Shown: in pieces, positions 49,973 to 59,549 of the stretch
Position numbering within the stretch: the stretch's first letter is position 1
Layout: each line of letters starts with the position of its first letter
From: Pseudomonadota bacterium
Lineage (GTDB): Bacteria > Pseudomonadota > Alphaproteobacteria > Rhizobiales > Devosiaceae
Reading direction: 5' to 3'
Assembly: GCA_023388175.1 (NCBI GenBank)
Contig: JAEWGT010000005.1
Span: 186,001-250,000, forward strand
DNA length: 64,000 bases
Notes under the pieces: generated by a model
What the model was told of the DNA's origin: nothing
Databases searched by the model: none
Seen by the model: only the letters and a program-made list of their open reading frames with translations
Made by a program: the position numbers and the translations under genes

Positions 49973-51274
49973 TTACGCGCCGGTAACACGCCAGATGACA
50001 TCACCCACGTCGTCAGCCATCAGCACCGCGCCATCGCCGGCAATGGCCACGCCGACCGGCCGGCCATAAGAATATTCCTCGTCAGCCGAGAGGAAGTCCT
50101 TGAGGATTTCGCGCGGCATGCCAACCGGCTCGCCATTCTGGAATTCGACAAAGGCGAGCTTGTAGCCGGAGAGTTTCGAGCGGTTCCACGAGCCGTGCTG
50201 GCCAATGGCCATGCCCTGCGGAAAACCGGGCAGAGTGCCTTCCGGCAGCCAGCACAGACCCAGCGACGCCGTGTGCCCGCCAAGGGCATAATCGGGCTGC
50301 AGCGCCGACGCCACCCTGGCCGCATCCTGCGGCACGCGATCGTCGACCACACGGTTCCAATAGCAATAGGGCCAGCCATAGAAGCCGCCATCCACCACCG
50401 AGGTCAGGTAATCCGGCGGGGTTTCATCGCCCAGCCCGTCGCGTTCATTGACCACGGTCCAGAGATGTCCCCCCTCCGGCTCCCAGGCCATGCCGACTGG
50501 ATTGCGCAGGCCCGCGCCGAAAATGCGCGACTGGCCGGTCGTCAGGTCCAGTTCATGGATACAGGCGCGGTTTTCTTCCACCGCCATGCCCTGATCGGCA
50601 ATATTGCTGAGCGAACCCACCGCCACATAGAGCTTGGTGCCATCCTTGGAGGCGATGAGATTGCGCGTCCAGTGGCCGCCGGGGATCAGGTCCATCAGCT
50701 TCCGGCCGGGCGTCGTGATTTTGGTCGCGCCGGGCTCGTAGGGATAGGCAAGTACGGCGTCCGACGCGCCGACATAGAGCGTGTCGCCGATCAGCGCGAT
50801 GCCGAAGGGCTGGCGAACATTCTCGATCAGCGCAAAACGCTCCTCGGCCACGCCATCGCCATCGGCGTCACGCAGCAGGGTAACGCGATTGGGGCTGTCA
50901 CCGCGCGCCTTGGCGCGCTTCATCGTGGCCGCCATGGCGTGGTCGAACAGCGAATTCGGCTTGCCGTCTTCGCCCATGGACTCGGCCACCAGCACATCGC
51001 CATTGGGCAGCACATGGATATTACGCGGGTGATCGAGCCCCTTGGCAAAGGCATTGACCTTGAGCCCCGGCGCGGGGGTCGGCCTGTGATCGCCTTCCCA
51101 GCCTTTGGCGGTGGGCATTTTCAGCGTCGGAATCTTTCCCTGCGGCTTGGGCTCGGGAATGGCAGGCGCGGTGCCATAGGCAGGCGCCTTCGGACCATCA
51201 CCCGAATGGCGAACGGCAACGGCAATGCCTCCAACAAGGGCAACAAGGCGGGCAAATAGGGAATTTTCAGCCAT
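49973..51274 (-). CDS. PQQ-dependent sugar/sorbosone dehydrogenase-like protein
   Basis: This 433-residue protein is a six-bladed beta-propeller of the GSDH family, with H-P-R-N-I-H-V-L-P-N-G-D-V-L-V-A-E, R-Q-P-F-G-I-A-L and L-R-N-P-V-G-M-A-W repeats. A short N-terminal hydrophobic stretch may be a signal or anchor. Relatives oxidise sugars in the periplasm with PQQ, though many members have no proven activity. The next genes encode an importer, which suggests uptake of the product, but this is inference. Confidence 0.8.
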   Translation of the reverse strand: MAENSLFARLVALVGGIAVAVRHSGDGPKAPAYGTAPAIPEPKPQGKIPTLKMPTAKGWEGDHRPTPAPGLKVNAFAKGLDHPRNIHVLPNGDVLVAESMGEDGKPNSLFDHAMAATMKRAKARGDSPNRVTLLRDADGDGVAEERFALIENVRQPFGIALIGDTLYVGASDAVLAYPYEPGATKITTPGRKLMDLIPGGHWTRNLIASKDGTKLYVAVGSLSNIADQGMAVEENRACIHELDLTTGQSRIFGAGLRNPVGMAWEPEGGHLWTVVNERDGLGDETPPDYLTSVVDGGFYGWPYCYWNRVVDDRVPQDAARVASALQPDYALGGHTASLGLCWLPEGTLPGFPQGMAIGQHGSWNRSKLSGYKLAFVEFQNGEPVGMPREILKDFLSADEEYSYGRPVGVAIAGDGAVLMADDVGDVIWRVTGA

Positions 51275-51446
51275 TCATCGTCTCGGAAAATGCAGGGAAA
51301 GCAGGGATTGCAAGTCACGCTAGTGGGTTTGCCACATCACCGCTAGAGCAGCAGCCCAAAAATACACATTTTGCCGTTTCTCCAACCCATTGCGGCTGCC
51401 CGCGATAACTCCTTGGCAGGAATTAATTCAACTCTGCTGCGGGTTT

Positions 51447-51472
51447 GGAACATTCTCATGCCTCGTGCTGTT
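51447..51472 (+). promoter_or_regulatory. Possible EcfG-type promoter
   Basis: GGAAC (51447-51451), 17 bases, then TGTT (51469-51472) is one base off the EcfG -10 element. Transcription would start very close to the AGGAGG at 51481, so the leader would be only about 13 bases. It is a weaker case than 29146-29171. Confidence 0.3.
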
Positions 51473-51492
51473 CCCGGAGCAGGAGGTGGCGG

Positions 51493-51786
51493 ATGCCAAG
51501 GTTTTATTTTGATCTTTACGATGGGGACCATTTCGCTCCCGACCCCCAGGGATTGGACCTGCCGTCCGCCGATATCGCCCGTCAGGAGGCCACCCGCACC
51601 CTTTCCGAGATCGCCGCGCAGGAAATTCCCGCCGACGGGCCGCAGCGGCAGTTCCGCATCGTCATTCTCGATGCATCCCGGATGGTCCTGTACGAGATAC
51701 GCATCGATTTTCACGCAACACAATCAACGCCAGGTAGTTCTTCTCCTGTGGAGGATGACGGAGAACAAGATGGCCACCGAGATTGA
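51493..51786 (+). CDS. DUF6894 family small protein
   Basis: This 97-residue protein has the family start M-P-R-F-Y-F-D-L-Y-D-G-D. The middle includes D-I-A-R-Q-E-A-T-R-T-L-S-E-I-A. Function is unknown; the family is common in rhizobia. AGGAGGTGG precedes the ATG. Its 3' end overlaps the following Crp/Fnr gene by 17 bases, so the two are co-expressed. Confidence 0.75.
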   Translation: MPRFYFDLYDGDHFAPDPQGLDLPSADIARQEATRTLSEIAAQEIPADGPQRQFRIVILDASRMVLYEIRIDFHATQSTPGSSSPVEDDGEQDGHRD

Positions 51787-52492
51787 TGTGCTCATATCCA
51801 AGCTCCAGGTCATTGGCCGGCTTAACGACGAGCACATCGCGGCATTACGGCAATTGCCGATCCAGAAGGCGTTGATTGATCGAGGACATGACGTCGTCCT
51901 GGACGGCAATATCATGACCCATAGCTGCATCGTGCTCCGGGGCATGTTGCACCGCCACAAGACGATGCGCGACGGCAGCCGTCAGATTATTTCATTCCAC
52001 CCCGCAGGCGACATTCCCGACCTCCCGAGCCTGCATTTGCACAAGGTGGACTATACGCTTTCGGCAACCACGCAAACGCTGGTCGGGCTGGTCGAACACT
52101 CAGCCATCCGCGACCTGCTCAGGGCCCAGCCGGCGCTCACCGATCTGCTGTGGCGCGACACGCTTGTCGATGCCGCCAAGTTCCTCACCTGGATGATGCT
52201 GATCGGCCAGGCGTCCTCGGAAGCCCGCATGGCTCATCTTTTCTGCGAAATTTACACCCGTCTCGAGTCCGTCGGTGATGTCGAGGGCAAAGCCTTTCGT
52301 TTTCCGGCCACACAGGCGGACTTGGCGGACGCATTGGGTATGTCGATCGTACATGCCAACCGCACGCTTCAGGTCCTGCGCACCGAATCTATGTTGAGCT
52401 TTGCCAATTCCCGCGCAGAGATCCTGGATTGGAACCGTCTGTCGGCTCTGGCCCAGTTCGATTCCTCCTATCTGCATATCGCGGACGAATAG
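51770..52492 (+). CDS. Crp/Fnr-family transcriptional regulator
   Basis: This 240-residue regulator has a cyclic-nucleotide-binding-like domain (residues 15-140, G-S-R-Q-I-I-S-F-H-P-A-G-D) and a C-terminal winged helix (T-Q-A-D-L-A-D-A-L-G-M-S-I-V-H-A-N-R-T-L-Q). The Cys set of Fnr and the cAMP-binding residues of Crp are absent, so the signal is unknown. ATG 51770 follows GGAG at good distance; ATG 51755 sits too close to its GGAGG. Confidence 0.86.
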   Translation: MATEIDVLISKLQVIGRLNDEHIAALRQLPIQKALIDRGHDVVLDGNIMTHSCIVLRGMLHRHKTMRDGSRQIISFHPAGDIPDLPSLHLHKVDYTLSATTQTLVGLVEHSAIRDLLRAQPALTDLLWRDTLVDAAKFLTWMMLIGQASSEARMAHLFCEIYTRLESVGDVEGKAFRFPATQADLADALGMSIVHANRTLQVLRTESMLSFANSRAEILDWNRLSALAQFDSSYLHIADE

Positions 52493-52603
52493 CGGGCGAC
52501 TGCCCGGCCCATCCGAAAATCCACAATCGTATCAACGATTAACCTATGTGAATGGTCGGAGTCGCGTCACGACCTATCATCCCTTTCGTGGGGATTTTCA
52601 CAT

Positions 52604-52996
52604 TTGAACAAGCTGCGTCACGACCTACGGGTTCTAATCTGTGAGGATGAATATGTGTTGGCCATTGAATTGGCCACGCAGGTAAAATCCTACGGCGCCG
52701 AGGTCGTGGGCATCTGCGCCAGTCTTGCCGAGCTTGAGGTTGCGCTCGACGACCCATCCTTTGCCGCCGATATCGCCTTGCTGGACGTACAATTGACAGA
52801 TGGCGAGATATACGCCGCCGTTCCGCGCCTGGAGGCGCTCGGCATCGCCATCATTTTTTCCAGTGGCTATCTCCCTACCCATCGCCCCAACGAACATTCC
52901 CATCATCCCTGGCTGACGAAGCCCATCGGCAGTGCCGATCTTCTCCGGGCCTTGCGGCATGCAATTGGTGGCAGAGGCGACAGGCAGAGTGGTTAG
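52604..52996 (+). CDS. Single-domain response regulator
   Basis: This 130-residue receiver has E-D-E near residues 14-16, acceptor Asp in A-L-L-D-V-Q-L-T-D-G, Ser in F-S-S-G-Y and Lys in L-T-K-P-I-G. No output domain is present. The start is TTG 52604, with GGGGA about ten bases upstream; no ATG is available before the conserved core. It overlaps the next Crp/Fnr gene by eight bases, so receiver and regulator may act together. Confidence 0.78.
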   Translation: MNKLRHDLRVLICEDEYVLAIELATQVKSYGAEVVGICASLAELEVALDDPSFAADIALLDVQLTDGEIYAAVPRLEALGIAIIFSSGYLPTHRPNEHSHHPWLTKPIGSADLLRALRHAIGGRGDRQSG

Positions 52997-53744
52997 CGTT
53001 ACAAGCTCGCTTCGCGGCAACGATCCTGTCGAGCGTTTTCTGCACAGATTGGACACGTTCGAACCGCTCGATCCGAATGCTCGAAATGCCCTGCGTCGCG
53101 CCGTGCAGCGCGGCTCACTCGTTTCAGCCGACCAGGAATTGCCGATGGAGGCGACCCCCGACGTCACCATCGTTCTCAGCGGCTGGATTTGCCATTTCCG
53201 CCTGCTGAACAATGGCAGACGTCAGATCACCTCGATCATGGTACCCGGGGACTTCGTGGATTTCGGCTTTTTCACGGGCGGGAGCAGTCACATCCAATGC
53301 GTGGCGACAGCACCCAGCCAGATGGGCCGAATTCCCATTCGCCAGTTTACGGATCTGGCCGAGCAATATCCCGCCATCATGCGCGCCGCGCTGCATGCTT
53401 CAGCGATCGATGCCGCCATCAGCCGGGAAAGGGTCATCAGCCTGGGGGTTCTGTCTGCTTTGGAACGCGTATCCCATCTGCTATGCGAGTTCTTCTACCG
53501 CCTGTCCGCTGTCGGCCTGGTCACCAGCGACGACTGTTATGATCTACCCATGACACAGGCAGAACTCGGTGCCGCTTTGGGGCTTTCCACCGTCCACGTG
53601 AACCGCACCATTCAGACCCTTCGCAAGCGCAGCGTCATTACCATGCATGGCGGCCGGGTCTGGGTCCACGATCTGCGGCAATTGGCAGGACTGGCCGGGT
53701 TCGACCCTGGCTATCTCAACGTGGGCACGCCGCATGGACAATAG
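52989..53744 (+). CDS. Crp/Fnr-family transcriptional regulator
   Basis: This 251-residue protein is a relative of the regulator at 51770. The sensor part contains R-R-Q-I-T-S-I-M-V-P-G-D-F-V-D, and the winged helix T-Q-A-E-L-G-A-A-L-G-L-S-T-V-H-V-N-R-T. Fnr cysteines are absent. The start is likely GTG 52989 with GAGG upstream; ATG 52959 or 52932 would overlap the receiver gene further. The two regulators look like products of an old duplication. Confidence 0.85.
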   Translation: MVSVTSSLRGNDPVERFLHRLDTFEPLDPNARNALRRAVQRGSLVSADQELPMEATPDVTIVLSGWICHFRLLNNGRRQITSIMVPGDFVDFGFFTGGSSHIQCVATAPSQMGRIPIRQFTDLAEQYPAIMRAALHASAIDAAISRERVISLGVLSALERVSHLLCEFFYRLSAVGLVTSDDCYDLPMTQAELGAALGLSTVHVNRTIQTLRKRSVITMHGGRVWVHDLRQLAGLAGFDPGYLNVGTPHGQ

Positions 53745-53752
53745 CTGCCCTT

Positions 53753-53950
53753 CTAATCACCCGCCTTGTTGAGGGACCGCTGCAATTCGAGGTCGGATTG
53801 TCGGCGCTGCAAGCAGCGCTCCAGTGCCGAAAACCAGTATTCCTGTTCCCGCCCCGCCGGCTGGCCGTCCTGTTCCCACAGGAAATAAGCGGTTTCCCGC
53901 ACTGCTTGCTCGAATTTCGGGTCTCCCCAGCGGTCAACATCCTCGTCCAT
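53753..53950 (-). CDS. DUF2934 family small protein
   Basis: This 65-residue protein has the DUF2934 core A-Y-F-L-W-E-Q-D-G-Q-P-A-G-R-E-Q-E-Y-W-F. It is a paralogue of the protein at 27178-27372. ATG 53950 has GGAG nine bases upstream. Function is unknown. Confidence 0.8.
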   Translation of the reverse strand: MDEDVDRWGDPKFEQAVRETAYFLWEQDGQPAGREQEYWFSALERCLQRRQSDLELQRSLNKAGD

Positions 53951-53983
53951 GCTCTTGCTCTCCGCCTGCACCGAACGCGAAAG

Positions 53984-53998
53984 TTAACTCAGGTTAAC
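53984..53998. promoter_or_regulatory. TTAA pair between DUF2934 and serC genes
   Basis: TTAA-CTCAGG-TTAAC has the same six-base spacing as the pair before ctrA, one less than the usual CtrA box. Each half lies within a GTTAAC palindrome. It could control either neighbour or be chance. Confidence 0.3.
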
Positions 53999-54125
53999 AC
54001 TTGGTTTGCCTGTTCGGTGAGCCGCAATGCGAATCCCATTGACGGCGTTCCATCACAGGCGTATTTGCGGCCTCAGGACATCTCGCCCTAACGCGAGACG
54101 CATAGGCCTGGGAGGGCCGCTGAAG

Positions 54126-55307
54126 ATGGCTGATACGCCCCAAACCGCACCGGCGGTCAAACCGGCAAATCCAAATTTTTCGTCGGGTCCGTGCTCCAAG
54201 CGTCCAGGTTGGACGATTGATGTGCTCGCCGGCGCTCTGACCGGTCGCTCGCACCGCGCCAAGCCCGCCAAGGCGCGCATTCAGGAAGCCATCGACCTTA
54301 CCCGCACCCTGCTGGAAGTCCCCTCCGATTATCGTATCGGCATCGTACCCGCTTCCGATACCGGCGCCGTTGAAATGGTGCTCTGGAGCGCTCTGGGCGC
54401 GCGGGGCGTCGACATGCTGGCTTGGGAATCCTTCGGCGCCGGCTGGGTGACCGATGTGCAGAAGCAGCTCAAGCTCGATGACGTGCGTGTTCTCGAAGCG
54501 CCCTATGGCGAATTGCCCGATCTGACCCAGGTCGATTTCAACCGCGACGTCGTCTTCACCTGGAACGGCACCACTTCGGGCGTCCGCGTCCCCGACGCGA
54601 ACTGGATTCCCTCAGACCGTCAGGGCCTGACCATCTGCGACGCCACTTCGGCTGCCTTCGCCCAGAAGCTCGATTTCCAGAAGCTCGATGTCGTCACCTT
54701 CTCCTGGCAGAAGGCGCTGGGTGGCGAGGGCGCGCATGGCGTCCTGATCCTCTCGCCGCGCGCCGTAGAGCGCCTCGAAACCTATAAGCCGGATCGCCCG
54801 CTGCCCAAGATTTTCCGCATGACCAAGGGCGGAAAGCTGATCGAAGGCATTTTCAAGGCCGAGACCATCAACACCCCCTCTATGCTCTGCATCGAAGACG
54901 CCATCGACGCCATGAAATGGGGCGTTGAAATCGGTGGGCTCAAGGCCATGCAGGTCCGGGCAGACGCCAATTTCAACGTTCTGGCCGATTGGGTGAAAAA
55001 GACCGACTGGGTCGAATTCCTCGCCAGGAACGCAGCCGAACGCTCCAACACTTCTGTATGCCTCTCGATCGTCGACCCGGAGATCGCCGCCCTTGACGCC
55101 GATGCTCAGGCCGCCTTCGCCAAGGCCATCGTCGCGCGTCTCGACAAGCTGGGCGTGGCCTACGATTTCGGCTCATACAAGGACGCGCCCTCGGGTCTGC
55201 GCATCTGGGCCGGCTCGACCATTGAAGCCTCCGACCTCGAAAAGCTGACGCCGTGGCTCGACTGGGCATTCGCCCAGGAAAAGGCCGCGCTCAAGGCTGC
55301 TGCCTGA
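54126..55307 (+). CDS. serC: Phosphoserine aminotransferase SerC
   Basis: SerC makes phosphoserine from phosphohydroxypyruvate and glutamate, the second step of serine synthesis. The 393-residue PLP enzyme has the early N-P-N-F-S-S-G-P-C-S-K-R-P-G and the PLP lysine in F-S-W-Q-K-A-L-G-G-E-G. It is of the rhizobial-type SerC branch (longer, unlike E. coli). ATG 54126 is chosen by family start; the frame from 54027 has no support. serA follows. Confidence 0.93.
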   Translation: MADTPQTAPAVKPANPNFSSGPCSKRPGWTIDVLAGALTGRSHRAKPAKARIQEAIDLTRTLLEVPSDYRIGIVPASDTGAVEMVLWSALGARGVDMLAWESFGAGWVTDVQKQLKLDDVRVLEAPYGELPDLTQVDFNRDVVFTWNGTTSGVRVPDANWIPSDRQGLTICDATSAAFAQKLDFQKLDVVTFSWQKALGGEGAHGVLILSPRAVERLETYKPDRPLPKIFRMTKGGKLIEGIFKAETINTPSMLCIEDAIDAMKWGVEIGGLKAMQVRADANFNVLADWVKKTDWVEFLARNAAERSNTSVCLSIVDPEIAALDADAQAAFAKAIVARLDKLGVAYDFGSYKDAPSGLRIWAGSTIEASDLEKLTPWLDWAFAQEKAALKAAA

Positions 55308-55340
55308 CCCTTCTTACTGCGCTCCGGCGTTCCACTCTTT

Positions 55341-55402
55341 CGTCATTGCCGGGCTCGTCCCGGCAACCCATGGACCACCGGGACAAGCCCGGTGGTGACG
55401 AC
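55341..55402. repeat. Long palindrome between serC and serA
   Basis: CGTCATTGCCGGGCTCGTCC pairs with the GGGACAAGCCCGGTGGTGACG half, giving a long imperfect hairpin. Inner arms CCGGG and CCCGG can also fold separately. Similar hairpins are common intergenic repeats in rhizobial genomes. It may trim or attenuate the serC-serA message. Confidence 0.65.
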
Positions 55403-55487
55403 GGAGCGGAGACATCGAGCAGACCAAGTCATTCAAGCGGCGCAGCAGGTTCAAACCCTGCCCCCGCACCAAAGCAGGACACCCGCC

Positions 55488-57071
55488 ATGCCAAAAGTTC
55501 TCGTCTCCGATAAACTGAGCCCCACCGCCGTCCAGATCTTCAAGGATAATGGCGTCGAGGTGGACTACCTGCCCGATCTGGGCAAGGACAAGGAAAAGCT
55601 GCTCGAAGTCATCGGCCAGTATGATGGCCTCGCCATCCGTTCGGCCACCAAGGTGACCGAGAAGATCATTGCCGCCGCGACTAATTTGAAGGTCATCGGC
55701 CGCGCCGGTATCGGTGTCGACAATGTCGATATTCCCGCCGCGACCAAGAAGGGCATCATCGTGATGAACACGCCCTTCGGCAATTCGATCACCACGGCCG
55801 AGCATGCCATCGCCATGATGTTCGCTCTCGCCCGCCAGCTGCCCGAGGCCGATGCGTCGACCCGCGCCAGCAAGTGGGAAAAGAACCGCTTCATGGGCGT
55901 CGAAGTCACCAACAAGGTGCTTGGCCTGATCGGTGCCGGCAATATCGGCTCCATCGTCGCCGACCGGGCCATTGGCCTCAAGATGAAGGTCGTTGCATTC
56001 GATCCGTTCCTGACCCCCGAGCGCGCCCAGACGCTCGGCATCGAAAAGGTGGAACTGGACGACCTGCTGGCCCGCGCCGATTTCATCACCCTCCACACCC
56101 CGCTGATCGACGCCACCCGCAATATTCTCAATGCCGAAACTCTGGCCAAGACCAAGAAGGGCGTCCGCATCGTCAATTGCGCCCGTGGCGGTCTCATCGA
56201 TGAGGCCGCGCTTTACGATGCCCTGAAATCGGGCCAGGTCGCCGGCGCCGCACTCGACGTTTTTCTCGTCGAACCCGCCGAAAACAATCCACTGTTCGAG
56301 ATGCCCAACGTCATCTGCACGCCCCATCTTGGCGCATCGACCACCGAGGCGCAGGAAAATGTCGCGCTTCAGGTCGCCGAGCAGATTTCGGCCTACCTGA
56401 TGACCGGCGAAATCACCAATGCGCTGAACTTCCCGTCCATTTCGGCAGAAGAAGCCCCGATCATCACGCCCTGGGTCAAGCTCGCCGAGGCGCTGGGGTC
56501 CTTTGCCGGCCAGCTCACCGAAACCGCCATCAGCGGCATCAAGATCGAGTTTGAAGGCACCCCTTCCACCCTCAATACGCGCCCGATGGTCGCCGCCGCC
56601 ATCAATGGCGTGCTCAAGCCGTCGCTCGGCGACATCAACATGGTTTCGGCACCGCAGATCGCCAAGGATCGCGGCATCACCGTCGAGACCACGACCCGCG
56701 ACCGCCAGGGCGCCTATGAAGGCTATATCCGCCTGACCGTCACCACCGAGCGGCAGACGCGTGGCCTTGCCGGCACGCTCTTCGCCAATGGCAAGCCGCG
56801 CGTCATCCAGGTCAAGGACATCAACATGGAGGCGGAACTGACCCCCGCCATGCTCTATGTCACCAACGAGGACAAGCCTGGCCATATCGGGCGCCTGGGC
56901 ACGCTGCTCGGCACGCTCGGTATCAATATCGCCAATTTCAACCTCGGCCGCGCCGATGTTGGCGGCGACGCCATTGCCCTTCTGTCGATCGACGGCACAC
57001 TGACCGACGAACAGCTTGACCAGATCGCCAGGCTCGAAGGCGTCAAGCAAGCCAAGGCGCTCAAGTTCTGA
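55488..57071 (+). CDS. serA: D-3-phosphoglycerate dehydrogenase SerA
   Basis: SerA starts serine synthesis by oxidising 3-phosphoglycerate with NAD+. The 527-residue long form has the NAD site G-L-I-G-A-G-N-I-G-S, the catalytic R/E/H set (N-C-A-R-G-G-L-I-D-E-A-A and C-T-P-H-L-G-A-S-T), an intervening ASB domain and a C-terminal ACT domain (Y-V-T-N-E-D-K-P-G-H-I-G) for serine feedback. ATG 55488 is set by the family start. Confidence 0.96.
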   Translation: MPKVLVSDKLSPTAVQIFKDNGVEVDYLPDLGKDKEKLLEVIGQYDGLAIRSATKVTEKIIAAATNLKVIGRAGIGVDNVDIPAATKKGIIVMNTPFGNSITTAEHAIAMMFALARQLPEADASTRASKWEKNRFMGVEVTNKVLGLIGAGNIGSIVADRAIGLKMKVVAFDPFLTPERAQTLGIEKVELDDLLARADFITLHTPLIDATRNILNAETLAKTKKGVRIVNCARGGLIDEAALYDALKSGQVAGAALDVFLVEPAENNPLFEMPNVICTPHLGASTTEAQENVALQVAEQISAYLMTGEITNALNFPSISAEEAPIITPWVKLAEALGSFAGQLTETAISGIKIEFEGTPSTLNTRPMVAAAINGVLKPSLGDINMVSAPQIAKDRGITVETTTRDRQGAYEGYIRLTVTTERQTRGLAGTLFANGKPRVIQVKDINMEAELTPAMLYVTNEDKPGHIGRLGTLLGTLGINIANFNLGRADVGGDAIALLSIDGTLTDEQLDQIARLEGVKQAKALKF

Positions 57072-57093
57072 GCCATTTGGGATAGCGTTCTGC

Positions 57094-57118
57094 AGGCGGC
57101 CTCCGGGCCGCCTTTTTC
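57094..57118. terminator. Terminator between serA and the EamA gene
   Basis: The stem AGGCGGCC-TCC-GGGCCGCCT is followed by TTTT. It lies between two convergent genes and touches the stop of the EamA gene. Confidence 0.88.
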
Positions 57119-58058
57119 ATGCCCGTCGCGCGGCCCATTCGGCCAGGATAATCCCGGATACGATGATGGCTGCGGCGATGAAGTGATAGACCTGCAGGCT
57201 CTCGCCCAGGATGATCACCGAGCCCAGCGTGCCGAAGACGGGAATAAGATTGTGGCTCGGCGCGGCACGATTGGCGCCGACCAGCTCGACGCCGCGCGCA
57301 TACGCCACCTGGCTGAACATGGACGGAAAAATCGCCACATAGCCGATCACGATCCACACCGTCAGCGAGGCATGCTGAAGCGTTGCCACCTCGCCGAGCC
57401 CGCCACCGAACACGGCCAGCATGACGATCGAGGTGATGGCGGCGCCGGAAAAGGACACGGCCATGAAGCTCATGATGTGCATTTTGGGCCGGAAGCGCAG
57501 CGCCAGCGTATAGCTGGTATAGGCAAGGCAAGCCAGAATGATGAAGCCGTCGCCGGCATTGACGTCGAGTGTCAGCAGCCGTGCCGGGTCGCCATGCGTC
57601 GCCGTCAGCAGGACACCGAAAATGGCCAGCAGCACGCCGATGACCTGGATTGGCTTGGCCCTCACCTTGAAGAACAGGAAATTGGCGCCCAGAATCAGCA
57701 TGGGCAGCGACGCCTGCTCGATCGCTGAATTGACCGCGGTCGTGGTTTGGAGGCCAAGATAGAGAAAGCCGTTGAACAGCGCATAGCCGACCGCCCCGAA
57801 CGCCATCAGCACCAGCCAGTATTTCCGCACCACTGACCAATCCTGGCGCAGGTGCCGCCAGGCAAAGGGTATGATGAAGGCAGTGGCAAGCACACAGCGG
57901 CTGGCCAGCAACAGGAATGGATCGATTTCCCCTGCGATGAGCTTGGCAGCAACCACATTGCCGCCCCAGAACAGGGGGGCCAGCACCAGCAGCAGATAGG
58001 GTTGATCGAGGATGCGGGCGATTATGCCGCTATTTTGGTTATCGTGCGGCTTTGTCAT
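57117..58058 (-). CDS. EamA/DMT-family transporter
   Basis: This 313-residue protein has ten predicted membrane helices in two EamA repeats. The first has P-L-F-W-G-G-N-V-V-A-A-K and the second A-P-S-H-N-L-I-P-V-F-G-T-L. Such proteins export amino acids or other metabolites; the substrate is unknown, and its place opposite serA is only suggestive. The start is ATG 58058; longer readings run into purA as antisense. Confidence 0.87.
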   Translation of the reverse strand: MTKPHDNQNSGIIARILDQPYLLLVLAPLFWGGNVVAAKLIAGEIDPFLLLASRCVLATAFIIPFAWRHLRQDWSVVRKYWLVLMAFGAVGYALFNGFLYLGLQTTTAVNSAIEQASLPMLILGANFLFFKVRAKPIQVIGVLLAIFGVLLTATHGDPARLLTLDVNAGDGFIILACLAYTSYTLALRFRPKMHIMSFMAVSFSGAAITSIVMLAVFGGGLGEVATLQHASLTVWIVIGYVAIFPSMFSQVAYARGVELVGANRAAPSHNLIPVFGTLGSVIILGESLQVYHFIAAAIIVSGIILAEWAARRA

Positions 58059-58211
58059 CGTCGCTTCGGTGATGTAAGGACAGTTGGACTTACCAGCTAT
58101 TCGGCCACAATCAAACCAGACAAAGGTGGCCGGGAGGACAGGCGTCCAATCTCTTAGTGGTCCCGCCGCAGTGCCGGACCTGTTGTCGCGTTTCTTGGGG
58201 AAGACTGGATT

Positions 58212-59501
<1,290 letters not shown>

Positions 59502-59549
59502 GAAATTTTGTTACAAGACTGCGCTGTCAGAGTGAGTACCAAGTAGCCA

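Noticed and set aside
49811..51259. 482-codon plus-strand open frame
   Set aside because: It is the shadow of the sorbosone-dehydrogenase-like gene on the other strand.
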